A DNA stretch of 64,000 bases from assembly GCA_963728125.1 (NCBI GenBank), contig CAVSIZ010000010.1, positions 62,001 to 126,000 on the forward strand. The letters run 5' to 3'. This document shows positions 53,506 through 63,834 of this stretch, piece after piece. Source of the stretch: CAWDCV01 sp963728125 (GTDB lineage: Bacteria > Actinomycetota > Actinomycetes > CAWDCV01). The notes under the pieces were generated by a model. That model had not been told where the DNA came from, searched no databases, and was given only the letters and a program-made list of their open reading frames with translations. How positions within the stretch are numbered: the stretch's first letter is position 1; each line of letters begins with the position of its first letter. The position numbers and the translations under genes were made by a program.

Positions 53506-54642
53506 ATGTCCGAGCAAGTTCTGGCTCAACTCTCCGACGCCGGCGTCGCGCTGTGGCTCGACGACATCAGCCGCGACCGGCTCGCAACCGGCAACCTCGA
53601 GGCGCTGATCCGCGACAAGCACATCGTCGGCGTCACCTCGAATCCCACGATCTTCCAGAAGGCCATCACCGGCTCCGAGCTGTACGACCAGCAGGTTCAC
53701 GACCTGGCGTCACGGCGCGTCACCGTCGAAGAGGCGGTCCGCATGATTACCGCCCAGGACATCCGGTGGGCGTGTGACCAGCTGCGTCCGGTTTACGACG
53801 CCAGCGACGGCGTGGACGGTCGGGTGTCGTACGAGGTGGATCCCCGCCTGGCCCACGACACCGAGACGACGATCGCCGAGGCCCGCCAGCTGTGGTGGCT
53901 CGTCGACCGGCCGAACCTCTTCATCAAGATTCCCGCCACCAAGGAGGGCCTCCCGGCCATCAGCCAGTGCCTGGCAGAGGGGATCAGCGTCAACGTGACC
54001 CTCATCTTCTCGCTCCAGCGCTACCGCGAGGTGATGGACGCGTTCCTCGACGGTGTTGAGCGGCTGCGGGCCACGGGCGCGGATCTGAGCACCTTGGGTT
54101 CGGTTGCGTCGTTCTTCGTCAGCCGCAATGACACCGAGACCGACAAGCGGCTGGACAAGATCGGCACCGACGAGGCCAAGGCGCTGCGCGGTACGGCCGC
54201 CATCGCCAACGCCCGGCTGGCCTATCAGGAGTACGAGAAGGTTTTCGGCTCGCAGCGCTGGAAGGATCTGGCCGATGCCGGCGCCAAGCCCCAGCGGCCG
54301 CTGTGGGCGTCGACGGGTGTCAAGGACCCGCAGTACGAGGACACCCGCTACGTGATGGACCTGGTCGCGCCGGGGGTCGTCAACACGATGCCCGAAGCCA
54401 CGCTAGACGCGGTCTACGACCACGGCGTGTTCCGTGGCGAGACGATTCGTCCCATGTACGCCGAGGCCAAGCAGGTCCTCGACGACCTGGCGGAGCTGGG
54501 CATCGACTACGACGACGTCGTCCAGGTGCTCGAAGACGAGGGCGTCGACAAGTTCGAGGTCTCGTGGAACGAGCTGCTCGAGGCGGTCCAGGCGGAGCTG
54601 GAGCGGCTCGCGCCGGAGAAGACCGCCGCGGACGCGAAATAG
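53506..54642 (+). CDS. tal: Transaldolase
   Basis: The protein has 378 aa from ATG 53506, preceded by GGGAGGC. A longer open frame upstream overlaps tkt and is discarded. Family signature: VGVTSNPTIFQKAI near the N-terminus, and the Schiff-base Lys in NLFIKIPATKEGLPA. LWASTGVKDPQYEDTRYV and the long C-terminal part fit the actinobacterial Tal group. It moves three-carbon units in the non-oxidative pentose phosphate branch. 31 bp after tkt. Confidence 0.94.
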   Translation: MSEQVLAQLSDAGVALWLDDISRDRLATGNLEALIRDKHIVGVTSNPTIFQKAITGSELYDQQVHDLASRRVTVEEAVRMITAQDIRWACDQLRPVYDASDGVDGRVSYEVDPRLAHDTETTIAEARQLWWLVDRPNLFIKIPATKEGLPAISQCLAEGISVNVTLIFSLQRYREVMDAFLDGVERLRATGADLSTLGSVASFFVSRNDTETDKRLDKIGTDEAKALRGTAAIANARLAYQEYEKVFGSQRWKDLADAGAKPQRPLWASTGVKDPQYEDTRYVMDLVAPGVVNTMPEATLDAVYDHGVFRGETIRPMYAEAKQVLDDLAELGIDYDDVVQVLEDEGVDKFEVSWNELLEAVQAELERLAPEKTAADAK

Positions 54643-54645
54643 GAC

Positions 54646-56181
54646 GTGACGGCCAACCCGCTCCGCGACAGCAGGGACCGGCGGCTCCCCCGGATCGCCG
54701 GCCCCTGTGGCCTGGTGATCTTCGGGGTCACCGGTGACCTGTCCCGCAAGAAGTTGCTGCCCGCGATCTACGACCTCGCCAACCGCGGCCTCCTGCCGCC
54801 CGGGTTTGCGCTGGTCGGTTTCGGCCGGCGCGACTGGTCCGACGAGGACTTCGCGGAGGTCGTGCACGAGTCGGTGAAGAGTTCCGCGCGCACGCCGTAC
54901 CGCGAGGAAGTGTGGAAGCAGCTCGCCGAGGGCGTGCGCTTCGTGTCCGCGAGTGGGTTCGGTGACGAGGCGGCGTTCGACAAGCTCGCGCAGACGGTCG
55001 ACGAGCTCGACCGCACGCGCGGAACCGGTGGGAACTTCGCGTTCTACCTGTCGATCCCACCCAAGGACTTCCCGGCCGTCGTCGAGCAGCTGCGCCGCGC
55101 CGGACTCTCCCAGGACGAGGCAAGCGAGGAGGGACGTTCCTGGCGGCGGCTGGTGATCGAAAAGCCGTTCGGGCACGACCTGGAAAGCGCCCAAGAGCTC
55201 AACCGCATCGTCAACGACGTGTTCCCGCCGTCGGCGGTGTTCCGCATCGACCACTACCTCGGCAAGGAGACGGTCCAGAACATCCTCGCGCTGCGTTTCG
55301 CGAACCAGCTGTGGGAGCCGGTCTGGAACGCCAACTACGTCGACTCCGTGCAGATCACGATGGCCGAGGACATCGGTATCGGCGGGCGCGGCGGCTACTA
55401 CGACGGCATCGGCGCCGCGCGTGACGTCATCCAGAACCACCTGCTCCAGCTGCTCGCGCTGGTCGCGATGGAGGAACCGGTTTCCTTCGACGCGCGGTCG
55501 CTGCGGCTGGAGAAGGAGAAGGTGCTGTCGGCGGTGGTCCTTCCCGACGACCTGGCGCAATCGACCTCCCGCGGCCAGTACGCAGCCGGATGGCAGGGCG
55601 GCGACCCGGTTCGGGGTTACCTCGAGGAAGAGGGCATTCCGGCGGATTCCCGTACCGAGACCTACGCCGCCATCACGCTGCTCGTTGACACCCGCCGATG
55701 GGCGGGCGTGCCGTTCTACCTGCGCGCAGGCAAGCGTCTGGGCCGGCGGGTGAGCGAGATCGCGGTGCTCTTTCGGCGCGCACCGCACCTGCCGTTCGAA
55801 GCCACAGACACCAAGGAGCTCGGCCACAACGCTCTCGTCATCCGGGTCCAGCCGGACGAGGGAGTGACGGTTCGTTTCGGCTCGAAGGTACCGGGGTCGG
55901 CAATGGAGGTCCGCGACGTCAACATGGACTTCGCGTACGGCGAGTCGTTCACCGAGTCCAGCCCGGAGGCGTACGAACGTCTCCTGCTCGACGTGCTGCT
56001 CGGCGACCCGCCGCTGTTCCCCCGCAACGAGGAGGTCGAGCTCTCGTGGCGCATCCTCGACCCGATCGAGGAGTACTGGGACAAGCACGGCGCGCCGGAT
56101 CAGTATCCCGCCGGAACGTGGGGGCCCTCGTCGTCGGACGAGATGCTCGCTCGCGACGGCCGCGCCTGGCGCCGGCCGTAG
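54646..56181 (+). CDS. zwf: Glucose-6-phosphate dehydrogenase
   Basis: The protein has 511 aa from GTG 54646, 3 bp after the tal stop. NADP-binding fingerprint IFGVTGDLSRKKLLPAIYDL; substrate-binding and catalytic RIDHYLGKETVQN. It oxidises glucose-6-phosphate to 6-phosphogluconolactone, the entry of the oxidative pentose phosphate pathway. In actinobacteria it works with OpcA, encoded next. Confidence 0.95.
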   Translation: MTANPLRDSRDRRLPRIAGPCGLVIFGVTGDLSRKKLLPAIYDLANRGLLPPGFALVGFGRRDWSDEDFAEVVHESVKSSARTPYREEVWKQLAEGVRFVSASGFGDEAAFDKLAQTVDELDRTRGTGGNFAFYLSIPPKDFPAVVEQLRRAGLSQDEASEEGRSWRRLVIEKPFGHDLESAQELNRIVNDVFPPSAVFRIDHYLGKETVQNILALRFANQLWEPVWNANYVDSVQITMAEDIGIGGRGGYYDGIGAARDVIQNHLLQLLALVAMEEPVSFDARSLRLEKEKVLSAVVLPDDLAQSTSRGQYAAGWQGGDPVRGYLEEEGIPADSRTETYAAITLLVDTRRWAGVPFYLRAGKRLGRRVSEIAVLFRRAPHLPFEATDTKELGHNALVIRVQPDEGVTVRFGSKVPGSAMEVRDVNMDFAYGESFTESSPEAYERLLLDVLLGDPPLFPRNEEVELSWRILDPIEEYWDKHGAPDQYPAGTWGPSSSDEMLARDGRAWRRP

Positions 56182-56200
56182 TCACGCCTAGGAGCGGCAC

Positions 56201-57133
56201 GTGATCGTCGACCTCACCGACACCAATGCGGGCAAGATCAACGATGCGTTGACCCAGGCACGGCACGCCGCGGGCAGCCCGACCCTCGGCATGGTGCTCA
56301 CGCTGATCGTCATCACCGATGAGGACGGTCACTATGACGCGCTGCAGGCGGCGCACGAGTCCGGGCGCGAGCATCCGAGCCGCATCCTCACCATCGTCGA
56401 TCGCGGTGGCGATGGTGCTGGGGATGGCGACGGGAAGCACCGCCTCGACGCCGAGGTGCGCGTCGGCGGTGAATCCGGTCCCGGCGAGACCGTGCTGATG
56501 CGCCTGTACGGCGAGCTGGCCGACCACCCGGCCTCGGTCGTTACTCCGCTGCTGCTCCCCGACGCACCGGTCGTCGCCTGGTGGCCCGGCGCGGCGCCGG
56601 ACGCCCCCGCCGAAGATCCGATCGGTCGGCTGGCGCAGCGCCGCATCACCGATTCCAGCGGCGACGACGATCCGATGCGGGCGCTGCGCGCACGCTGCGC
56701 GTCGTATGCCCCGGGCGACACCGACCTGGCGTGGACGCGAGCAACGACGTGGCGGACGATTCTGGCCGCGTCGCTGGACCAGCCGTACGACCCGATCAGC
56801 TCCGTCGAGGTCTCCTCGGAGGACGGCAACCCGACCGGAGAGTTGCTCGCCGCCTGGCTCGGGTCACGCCTCGACGTACCGGCACGCGTCCAGTCGTCGC
56901 CCGGTCCCGGGATCACCGAAGTCGAGCTGGCGATGAACGGTTCCAGCATCCTGCTGACCCGACCCGACGGGCGGCTCGCCACCCTGTCCCGACCAGACCA
57001 GCCCGACCGGACGGTGGCCCTGCCGCGGCGGTCACTGCCCGAGTTGCTCACCGAGGAACTGCGCCGGCTCGACCCGGACGAGGTCTACGCGGAGACGCTG
57101 CACGCGGTGTCGGCTGGGGGGTCGACCGCATGA
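56201..57133 (+). CDS. opcA: OpcA, glucose-6-phosphate dehydrogenase assembly/allosteric partner
   Basis: The protein has 310 aa; GTG 56201 follows AGGAGCGGC. OpcA features: ARHAAGSPTLGMVLTLIV at the start, VVTPLLLPDAPVVAWWPG, and YAPGDTDLAWTRATTWRTIL. It binds and activates Zwf in actinobacteria and cyanobacteria. It overlaps pgl by 4 bp (ATGA). Confidence 0.92.
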   Translation: MIVDLTDTNAGKINDALTQARHAAGSPTLGMVLTLIVITDEDGHYDALQAAHESGREHPSRILTIVDRGGDGAGDGDGKHRLDAEVRVGGESGPGETVLMRLYGELADHPASVVTPLLLPDAPVVAWWPGAAPDAPAEDPIGRLAQRRITDSSGDDDPMRALRARCASYAPGDTDLAWTRATTWRTILAASLDQPYDPISSVEVSSEDGNPTGELLAAWLGSRLDVPARVQSSPGPGITEVELAMNGSSILLTRPDGRLATLSRPDQPDRTVALPRRSLPELLTEELRRLDPDEVYAETLHAVSAGGSTA

Positions 57134-57909
57134 GTGCTTCGACGGTCATCGTCCACCGCGACGAGGAGACGCTGGCGCAGGCGGTCGCCGCCAGACTCAT
57201 CACCCGGCTCGTGGATGGCCAGGTAGGAGGTCGGTTCGCGCACGTGGTGCTGACCGGCGGCGGGATGGGCAATCGCACGCTCGCCGCGGTGGCCTCCTCG
57301 CCGGCGCGTGCGGCCGTGAACTGGTCGGCGCTGCACGTGTGGTGGGGAGACGAGCGCTACCTGCCCGCCGGCGACCCCGAACGCAACGAGACACAGGCCC
57401 AGGCCGCGCTGCTCGATGCCGTATCCGTCGACCCCGCGCTGGTGCATCCGATGGCCGCCTCGGACGGACCGTTCGGGGGCGACGTCGACGCGGCTGCGGC
57501 CGCCTATGCGGACGAGCTCGGGGCGGCGACTCGACCCGAAGACCACGGTGCCGTCCCGTCCTTCGACGTCCTCATGCTCGGCGTCGGCGAGGAAGGGCAC
57601 GTCGCGTCGCTGTTCCCCGAGATGCCGGCGTTGTACGACGAGAGATCCGCAGTGGGCGTCCACGGCTCGCCGAAGCCGCCGCCGACCCGGATCTCGCTCA
57701 CGTTCCCGTCCATCCGCGCCGCGCGCGAGGTGTGGCTGATCACGGCCGGCGCGTCGAAGGCGGCCGCGGTGCGGATGGCGCTGTCGGGGGCGGGCCCGGT
57801 GCAGGTTCCTGCTGCCGGGGCGATCGGGCGCCAGCGCACGCTGTGGCTTCTCGATCGGGCCGCGGCCAGCGAGCTCCCGGCCGGCCTGGCCCGCCTCGCC
57901 TCGCCCTAA
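57130..57909 (+). CDS. pgl: 6-phosphogluconolactonase
   Basis: The protein has 259 aa; ATG 57130 overlaps the opcA stop. Family motifs: VLTGGGMGNRTLAAVA, VWWGDERYLPAGDPERN, LMLGVGEEGHVASLFP, and RISLTFPSIRAAREVWL. It hydrolyses the lactone made by Zwf. It is the last gene of the operon; a hairpin follows. Confidence 0.94.
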   Translation: MSASTVIVHRDEETLAQAVAARLITRLVDGQVGGRFAHVVLTGGGMGNRTLAAVASSPARAAVNWSALHVWWGDERYLPAGDPERNETQAQAALLDAVSVDPALVHPMAASDGPFGGDVDAAAAAYADELGAATRPEDHGAVPSFDVLMLGVGEEGHVASLFPEMPALYDERSAVGVHGSPKPPPTRISLTFPSIRAAREVWLITAGASKAAAVRMALSGAGPVQVPAAGAIGRQRTLWLLDRAAASELPAGLARLASP

Positions 57910-57920
57910 TCCCCCGTCAA

Positions 57921-57966
57921 CTTGTCCGACCGTGATGACGCCCTGGCGTCACGTCGTTCGGACAAC
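57921..57966. terminator. Bidirectional terminator between pgl and rbpA
   Basis: A 46-base imperfect palindrome with 17 of 22 paired positions; the inner stem TGACGCC-CT-GGCGTCA is perfect and the outer TTGTCCGA/TCGGACAA pair adds 8 bp. It lies between the convergent pgl and rbpA genes. Confidence 0.75.
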
Positions 57967-57984
57967 TCGGCGGAGTGGGCAGGT

Positions 57985-58329
57985 TTAGTACGGGACGCCG
58001 GTGGCGCGCAGCTTCTCCAGCGCCTCGGCGAGGATGGCCTCACCGTCGGCGTCGGTGCGCCGCTCGCGTACGTAGGCGAGGTGGGTCTTGTACGGCTCGT
58101 TGCGCGGCGGGGCGGGCGGGTTCTCCGGATCCTGGCTGGCCGGCCAGCCACAGCGCGGGCAGTCCCACGACTCAGGCACGGCGGCCTCGGCGGCGAAACT
58201 CGGCCGCGTCTCGTGGCCGCGCGCGCAGTAGAAGGAGACGTACAGTCGCGGCGCGGACTCCCCCCGCTCGGCCTCCCCCATGGGACCGGCGCCGACACGA
58301 CTGCCGCGGATCGCATTGCCACTTGCCAC
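57985..58329 (-). CDS. rbpA: RNA polymerase-binding protein RbpA
   Basis: The protein has 114 aa; GTG 58329 is 8 bp after GGGGAG and gives the standard start VASGNAIRGSRVGAGPMG. The zinc-binding core is FYCARGH and WDCPRCGWPA; the basic linker and sigma-binding region is PPRNEPYKTHLAYVRERR. It binds RNA polymerase and the primary sigma factor and stabilises the open complex. Actinobacteria only. Confidence 0.95.
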   Translation of the reverse strand: MASGNAIRGSRVGAGPMGEAERGESAPRLYVSFYCARGHETRPSFAAEAAVPESWDCPRCGWPASQDPENPPAPPRNEPYKTHLAYVRERRTDADGEAILAEALEKLRATGVPY

Positions 58330-58375
58330 CGGTGGAACTCCCCTAGGTCGAAATGCGAGCAGAAGTAGACACGCG

Positions 58376-58621
58376 TCAGGCGGGTCGCAGCAGGAAGAGC
58401 AACCCCAGGATCGACGCGAACCAGATGAGGCCGCAGCCAATGGTGAATCGGTCGAGGTTGCGCTCCACCACCGATGAGCTGCCAAACGATGAGGTGAAGC
58501 CGCCTCCGAACAGGTCGGAGAGGCCGCCGCCCTTGCCCTTGTGGAGCAGGACGAGCAGGACGAGAAGCGAACTCGTGATCATCAACACGACGGACAGGGT
58601 CACGACCACGGACAGCAACAC
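58376..58621 (-). CDS. secG: Protein translocase subunit SecG
   Basis: The protein has 81 aa with two transmembrane helices (residues 4-26 and 58-79) and the conserved LLHKGKGGGLSDLFGGG loop between them. It assists SecYEG-dependent protein export. The start is one of a run of GTG/TTG codons near 58621; GTG 58621 is taken. It lies between tpiA and rbpA, as is usual in actinobacteria. Confidence 0.9.
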   Translation of the reverse strand: MLLSVVVTLSVVLMITSSLLVLLVLLHKGKGGGLSDLFGGGFTSSFGSSSVVERNLDRFTIGCGLIWFASILGLLFLLRPA

Positions 58622-58678
58622 TCCATTTCTGCAACAGCATGCGGGCGGCGGGTCGGCCGGAGCCCAGGGTACGCCCGC

Positions 58679-59515
58679 TTACGTAGTCCGCTGTCCCAAC
58701 GGGACCGCGCGGACGAGGTGATCGCGGTAGCGGCAGATCGAGGCGAACTCCTCCGGGTCGATGCTGGCACTGCCGACGAGGGCTCCGTCGATGTCCGGCT
58801 GCTCCATCAGCGGGGCAATGTTCGCAGCCTTGACCGAGCCGCCGTACAGGATCCGCACCTCGTCGGCGATGTCCTGCCCGTAGTGGTGGGCGAGCCGCGC
58901 GCGGATGCCGCAGCACACCTCCTGCGCGTCCTCCGGCGACGCGACCTTGCCGGTGCCGATCGCCCATACCGGCTCGTACGCCACGACCAGCCGCTCTCGA
59001 ACCGCAGCCGGATCGAGGTCGGTGAGCGCGGCGTCGAGCTGGTTGGTGGTGAATACGACCTGACCGCCGCGATCGCGTACCGCTGTGCCCTCGCCGACGC
59101 AGACGATGGTGGTCAGGCCGACCGAGTGCGCCGCCTTGGCTTTCGCGTTGACGACGTTGTCGTCCTCGCCGTGATACTGGCGGCGCTCGGAGTGTCCGAC
59201 GAGGACGTAGCTGCAGCCCAGCTTCATGAGCATCGAGCCTGCGATCTCACCCGTGAAAGCTCCCGGCTTATGCGGCGAGATGTCCTGCGCGCCGTACCCC
59301 ATCGGGAGCTTGTCGCCGTCGATCAACGTCTGCACGCTGCGGATGTCGGTGAACGGAGGCAGTACGACGACCTCGATGTCCTCGAACACGTCCTTCGGCA
59401 GGGAGAACGCGAGCTTCTGCACGAAGGCGATCGCCTCGAGATGGTTGAGGTGCATCTTCCAGTTGCCGGCCATCAGCGGCCGGCGACCGGACCCGCTCCG
59501 CTTCGCTGGACTCAC
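58679..59515 (-). CDS. tpiA: Triosephosphate isomerase
   Basis: The protein has 278 aa. Active-site residues: Lys in GNWKMH, His in VGHSERRQYH, Glu in VAYEPVWAIGTG; phosphate loop YGGSVKAAN. It interconverts dihydroxyacetone phosphate and glyceraldehyde-3-phosphate. ATG overlaps the pgk stop by 4 bp. The C-terminus is about 15 residues longer than usual (DHLVRAVPLGQRTT). Confidence 0.95.
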   Translation of the reverse strand: MSPAKRSGSGRRPLMAGNWKMHLNHLEAIAFVQKLAFSLPKDVFEDIEVVVLPPFTDIRSVQTLIDGDKLPMGYGAQDISPHKPGAFTGEIAGSMLMKLGCSYVLVGHSERRQYHGEDDNVVNAKAKAAHSVGLTTIVCVGEGTAVRDRGGQVVFTTNQLDAALTDLDPAAVRERLVVAYEPVWAIGTGKVASPEDAQEVCCGIRARLAHHYGQDIADEVRILYGGSVKAANIAPLMEQPDIDGALVGSASIDPEEFASICRYRDHLVRAVPLGQRTT

Positions 59516-60714
59516 GGAGTCTCCAGTGCGGTGAGCCCTGGCAGCTCCCGACCCTCGAGGTACTCGAGGCTCGCGCCGCCGCCGGTCGAGATGTGGCTGA
59601 ACCCATCCTCGGCGAACCCGAGCTGGCGGACCGCAGCTGCCGAATCGCCACCGCCGACCACGGTCAGCCCACCTCGCGAGGTGATGCCGGTCAGCGCCTC
59701 GGCGACGGCTGCGGTGCCCGCGGCGAATGGTGCCATCTCGAACACCCCCATCGGCCCGTTCCAGAACACCGTGCGGCAGTCAGCCAGCCGCTCCGTGAAC
59801 AGGCGCGCAGAGTCCGGTCCGATGTCGAGGCCCATCCGGTCCGCAGGGATCTCTTCCACGGAGACGACCTCGGTCCCGGCGTCAGCCGAGAACTCCGTTG
59901 CCGCCATCACGTCGACGGGCAGCACGATCTCCACGCCCTCGTCCCGCGCCCGATCCAGGTAGCCGCGGACCGCGTCGACCTGATCCTCCTCGAGCAGGCT
60001 GGTACCCACCTCGTGACCCTGAGCCTTGAGGAAGGTGTAGGCCATGCCGCCGCCGATGAGCAGCCGATCGGCCATGCCGAGCAGGTTGTCGACCACCGCC
60101 AGCTTGTCGGACACCTTCGCGCCGCCGAGGACGACGGCGTACGGCCGGTCCGGGTCGGTCGTGAGTCGATGCAGGACGTCGACCTCGTCGAGCACGAGGC
60201 CACCCGCGGCATGCGGCAGCCGCTGCGGCACGTCGTAGACGCTGGCGTGCTTGCGATGTACGGCGCCGAACGCATCGTCGACGTATAGATCGGCAAGGCT
60301 GGCCAGATCGTCGGCGAACCTGCCGCGTTCGGCGTCGTCCTTGCTCGTCTCCCCCGGGTTGAACCGAAGGTTCTCGAGCAGCGCGACGTCGCCATCCTCG
60401 AGCCCGTCGACGACGTTGTTGGCGTCGTCGCCGACGGTGTCGGTGGCGAACGACACCGGCGCGTCCAACAGCTCGCTGAGGCGGGCGACCACCGGCGCGA
60501 GGGAGTACCGCGCCTCCGGCGCACCCTTGGGCCGACCCAGGTGGGCGCAGACCACCACCCGAGCGCCGCGGTCCCGCAGCGCTTGGATGGTCGGGACGCT
60601 GGCGCGAACACGGCCGTCGTCGGTGATCGTCGTGCCGTCGAGGGGCACGTTGAGATCGGAGCGAACCAGAACGCGCTTGCCGCGTACGTCGCCCAGGTCG
60701 TCCAGCGTCTTCAT
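59512..60714 (-). CDS. pgk: Phosphoglycerate kinase
   Basis: The protein has 400 aa. RVLVRSDLNVPLDG near the start, HLGRPKG, the Gly-rich nucleotide region VLGGAKVSDKLAVVDNL and the C-terminal GGGDSAAAVRQLG. It makes ATP and 3-phosphoglycerate. It follows gap by 4 bp and overlaps tpiA, forming the gap-pgk-tpiA glycolytic operon. Confidence 0.96.
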   Translation of the reverse strand: MKTLDDLGDVRGKRVLVRSDLNVPLDGTTITDDGRVRASVPTIQALRDRGARVVVCAHLGRPKGAPEARYSLAPVVARLSELLDAPVSFATDTVGDDANNVVDGLEDGDVALLENLRFNPGETSKDDAERGRFADDLASLADLYVDDAFGAVHRKHASVYDVPQRLPHAAGGLVLDEVDVLHRLTTDPDRPYAVVLGGAKVSDKLAVVDNLLGMADRLLIGGGMAYTFLKAQGHEVGTSLLEEDQVDAVRGYLDRARDEGVEIVLPVDVMAATEFSADAGTEVVSVEEIPADRMGLDIGPDSARLFTERLADCRTVFWNGPMGVFEMAPFAAGTAAVAEALTGITSRGGLTVVGGGDSAAAVRQLGFAEDGFSHISTGGGASLEYLEGRELPGLTALETP

Positions 60715-60718
60715 GCCG

Positions 60719-61732
<1,014 letters not shown>

Positions 61733-61816
61733 GTGCTGCTCCTCGGGTTCCGTGATAACAGGGAAGTTGCCGTTGAATCTAAGGGATACGCGCGAGTAGC
61801 CGAAGTGACGGCCTCG

Positions 61817-62797
61817 CTACGGCGCCAGCATCTCCGCGGTGACGTTGGCCTCAGTGCCCGGTATCCCCATCTCGGCGGCTCGCTTGTCGGCCAGCGCCAA
61901 CAGCCGGCGGATGCGCCCGGCGATCGCGTCCTTGGTCATCGGCGGGTCGGCGAGCTGTCCGAGCTCTTCCAGGCTTGCCTGCCGGTGCTCGAGTCGGAGC
62001 TTGCCCGCCTGCGCCAGGTGGTTCGGCAGGTCGTCGCCGAGGATCTCCAGCGCGCGCTGCACGCGGGCACCGGCGGCGACCGCCGCTCGGGCCGACCGGC
62101 GCAGGTTGGCGTCGTCGAAGTTGGCCAGCCGGTTCGCGGTGGCGCGTACCTCGCGTCGCATCCGGCGCTCCTCCCAGGCGAGCACCGACTCGTGGGCGCC
62201 CAGCCGAGTGAGCAACGCGCCGATGGCGTCGCCGTCGCGGACGACGACGCGGTCGACGCCGCGGACCTCGCGCGCCTTGGCGTGGACGCCAAGGCGGCGG
62301 GCGGCACCGACCAGCGCCAGCGCGGCTTCCGGCCCCGGGCAGGTGACCTCGAGAGCGGATGACCGGCCCGGTTCGGTGAGCGAGCCGTGCGCGAGAAACG
62401 CTCCGCGCCAGGCCGCTTCTGCGTCGCAGGTGGACCCGGACACCACCTGCGGCGGCAGGCCTCGCACCGGACGCCCACGACCGTCGAGAAGACCGGTCTG
62501 TCGAGCCAGGGCCTCCCCGTCCTTGACGACGCGGACGACATAGCGGTTTCCCTTGCGCAGCCCACTTGGCGCCAGCACCACGATGTCGGAGGCATGCCCG
62601 AAAACCTCCGCGATGTCACGACGCAGGCGGCGCGCCACGGAACCGGTGTCAAGCTCCGCCTCGACGACGATTCGGCCGGCGACGATGTGCAGGCCGCCCG
62701 CGAATCGCAGCATCGACGAGACCTCGGCCTTACGGTCACAGGGCTTCGTCACCGGAAGGCGGCTGAGCTCGTCCTTGACCGCGGCGGTCATCGCCAT
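61817..62797 (-). CDS. whiA: Sporulation/division transcription regulator WhiA
   Basis: The protein has 326 aa. It has an N-terminal LAGLIDADG-like domain (MTAAVKDELSRLPV, then KAEVSSMLRFAGGLHI and AWRGAFLAHGSL) and a C-terminal HTH (LGQLADPPMTKDAIAGRIRR). WhiA controls division or differentiation genes in actinobacteria. It overlaps yvcK by 10 bp and follows rapZ and yvcK, the conserved rapZ-yvcK-whiA order. Confidence 0.95.
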   Translation of the reverse strand: MAMTAAVKDELSRLPVTKPCDRKAEVSSMLRFAGGLHIVAGRIVVEAELDTGSVARRLRRDIAEVFGHASDIVVLAPSGLRKGNRYVVRVVKDGEALARQTGLLDGRGRPVRGLPPQVVSGSTCDAEAAWRGAFLAHGSLTEPGRSSALEVTCPGPEAALALVGAARRLGVHAKAREVRGVDRVVVRDGDAIGALLTRLGAHESVLAWEERRMRREVRATANRLANFDDANLRRSARAAVAAGARVQRALEILGDDLPNHLAQAGKLRLEHRQASLEELGQLADPPMTKDAIAGRIRRLLALADKRAAEMGIPGTEANVTAEMLAP

Positions 62798-63834
62798 GAC
62801 GCGATCCTTCCATGCCGCTCCGGCGGCGCGTGCTCGGGACCTTCCGGAGAAGCGTCGGGTGTGGTGAGGATCTCGGCGAACACCGCTGCCAAGCGCAACG
62901 GGTCGTGCCGGGGGGTGCCGTCGTGGGCAGCAACATCGGCGAGTCGCAGCTCTGCACCCACCGAGGCAACGGCGCGCTGCAGCTCCCGCTCGTTCTCGAC
63001 CGCGCTTGCGTCAGCGAGGACGACGTCGAGTCGCAGGTCGGGAGCGTGAGCCGCGAGCACTTCGACGAGGTTGGCTTGGGAGAAGCCAGTGGTCTCCCCC
63101 GTCTGCGGAGCCAGGTTCAGGGTGACCAACCGGCGGGCTCGTGATGCCACAATTGCTCGCTCCAGGTCCGGAACGAGCAGGTGCGGAAGCACACTCGTGA
63201 ACCACGACCCTGGCCCGAGGATCACCCAGTCGGCCTCGTCGATGGCCGCAACTGCCTCGGCGCACGCGGGCGGATTCGCCGGTTCGAGCGCGATCGAGGC
63301 AACGCGCCCGGACGTGGACGCCACTGCGACTTGCCCGCGAACGGTCGTCACCTGCGTGGGATGCGCCGGGTCGCATCCCACGACCTCGGCAGCGATGTCG
63401 AGCGGTACGGCTGCCATGGGCAGCACCCGCCCCTGCGCGTCAAGCAGCTTCCCCACCCAGTCGAGCCCGGCGACCGGTTCCTGCAGCAGCTGCCACAGCG
63501 CGACGATGAGCAGGTTGCCCACGGCGTGATCGTGCAGCGGCCCGGCGCTGGTGAACCGATGCTGGACCACCTCGCTCCACGTCCGGCCCCAATCGTCGTC
63601 GCCGCACAGTGCCGCCAGCGCCATCCGCAGATCGCCGGGCGGAAGCACACCAAGCTCGCGGCGCAACCGACCACTTGAGCCACCGTCGTCGGCGACGGTC
63701 ACCACCGCGGTCAGCCGATGAGTGATTCGGCGCAACGCCGACAGCGAGGCAGCGAGGCCGTGGCCGCCGCCCAGCGCGACGACGCGTGGGCCCTCATGGT
63801 GCAGCGCGGGCGTCTCTGGTTCCTGCACCGTCAC
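62788..63834 (-). CDS. YvcK/CuvA family protein (gluconeogenesis factor)
   Basis: The protein has 348 aa; GTG 63834 overlaps the rapZ stop (GTGA). Family motifs: VVALGGGHGLAASLSALRR, VADDGGSSGRLRRELG and LPPGDLRMALAAL near the N-terminus, and GPGSWFTSVLPHLLV in the middle. YvcK proteins bind UDP-sugars and link carbon source to cell-wall synthesis and cell shape. The C-terminal 25 residues are non-conserved. Confidence 0.92.
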   Translation of the reverse strand: MTVQEPETPALHHEGPRVVALGGGHGLAASLSALRRITHRLTAVVTVADDGGSSGRLRRELGVLPPGDLRMALAALCGDDDWGRTWSEVVQHRFTSAGPLHDHAVGNLLIVALWQLLQEPVAGLDWVGKLLDAQGRVLPMAAVPLDIAAEVVGCDPAHPTQVTTVRGQVAVASTSGRVASIALEPANPPACAEAVAAIDEADWVILGPGSWFTSVLPHLLVPDLERAIVASRARRLVTLNLAPQTGETTGFSQANLVEVLAAHAPDLRLDVVLADASAVENERELQRAVASVGAELRLADVAAHDGTPRHDPLRLAAVFAEILTTPDASPEGPEHAPPERHGRIASWR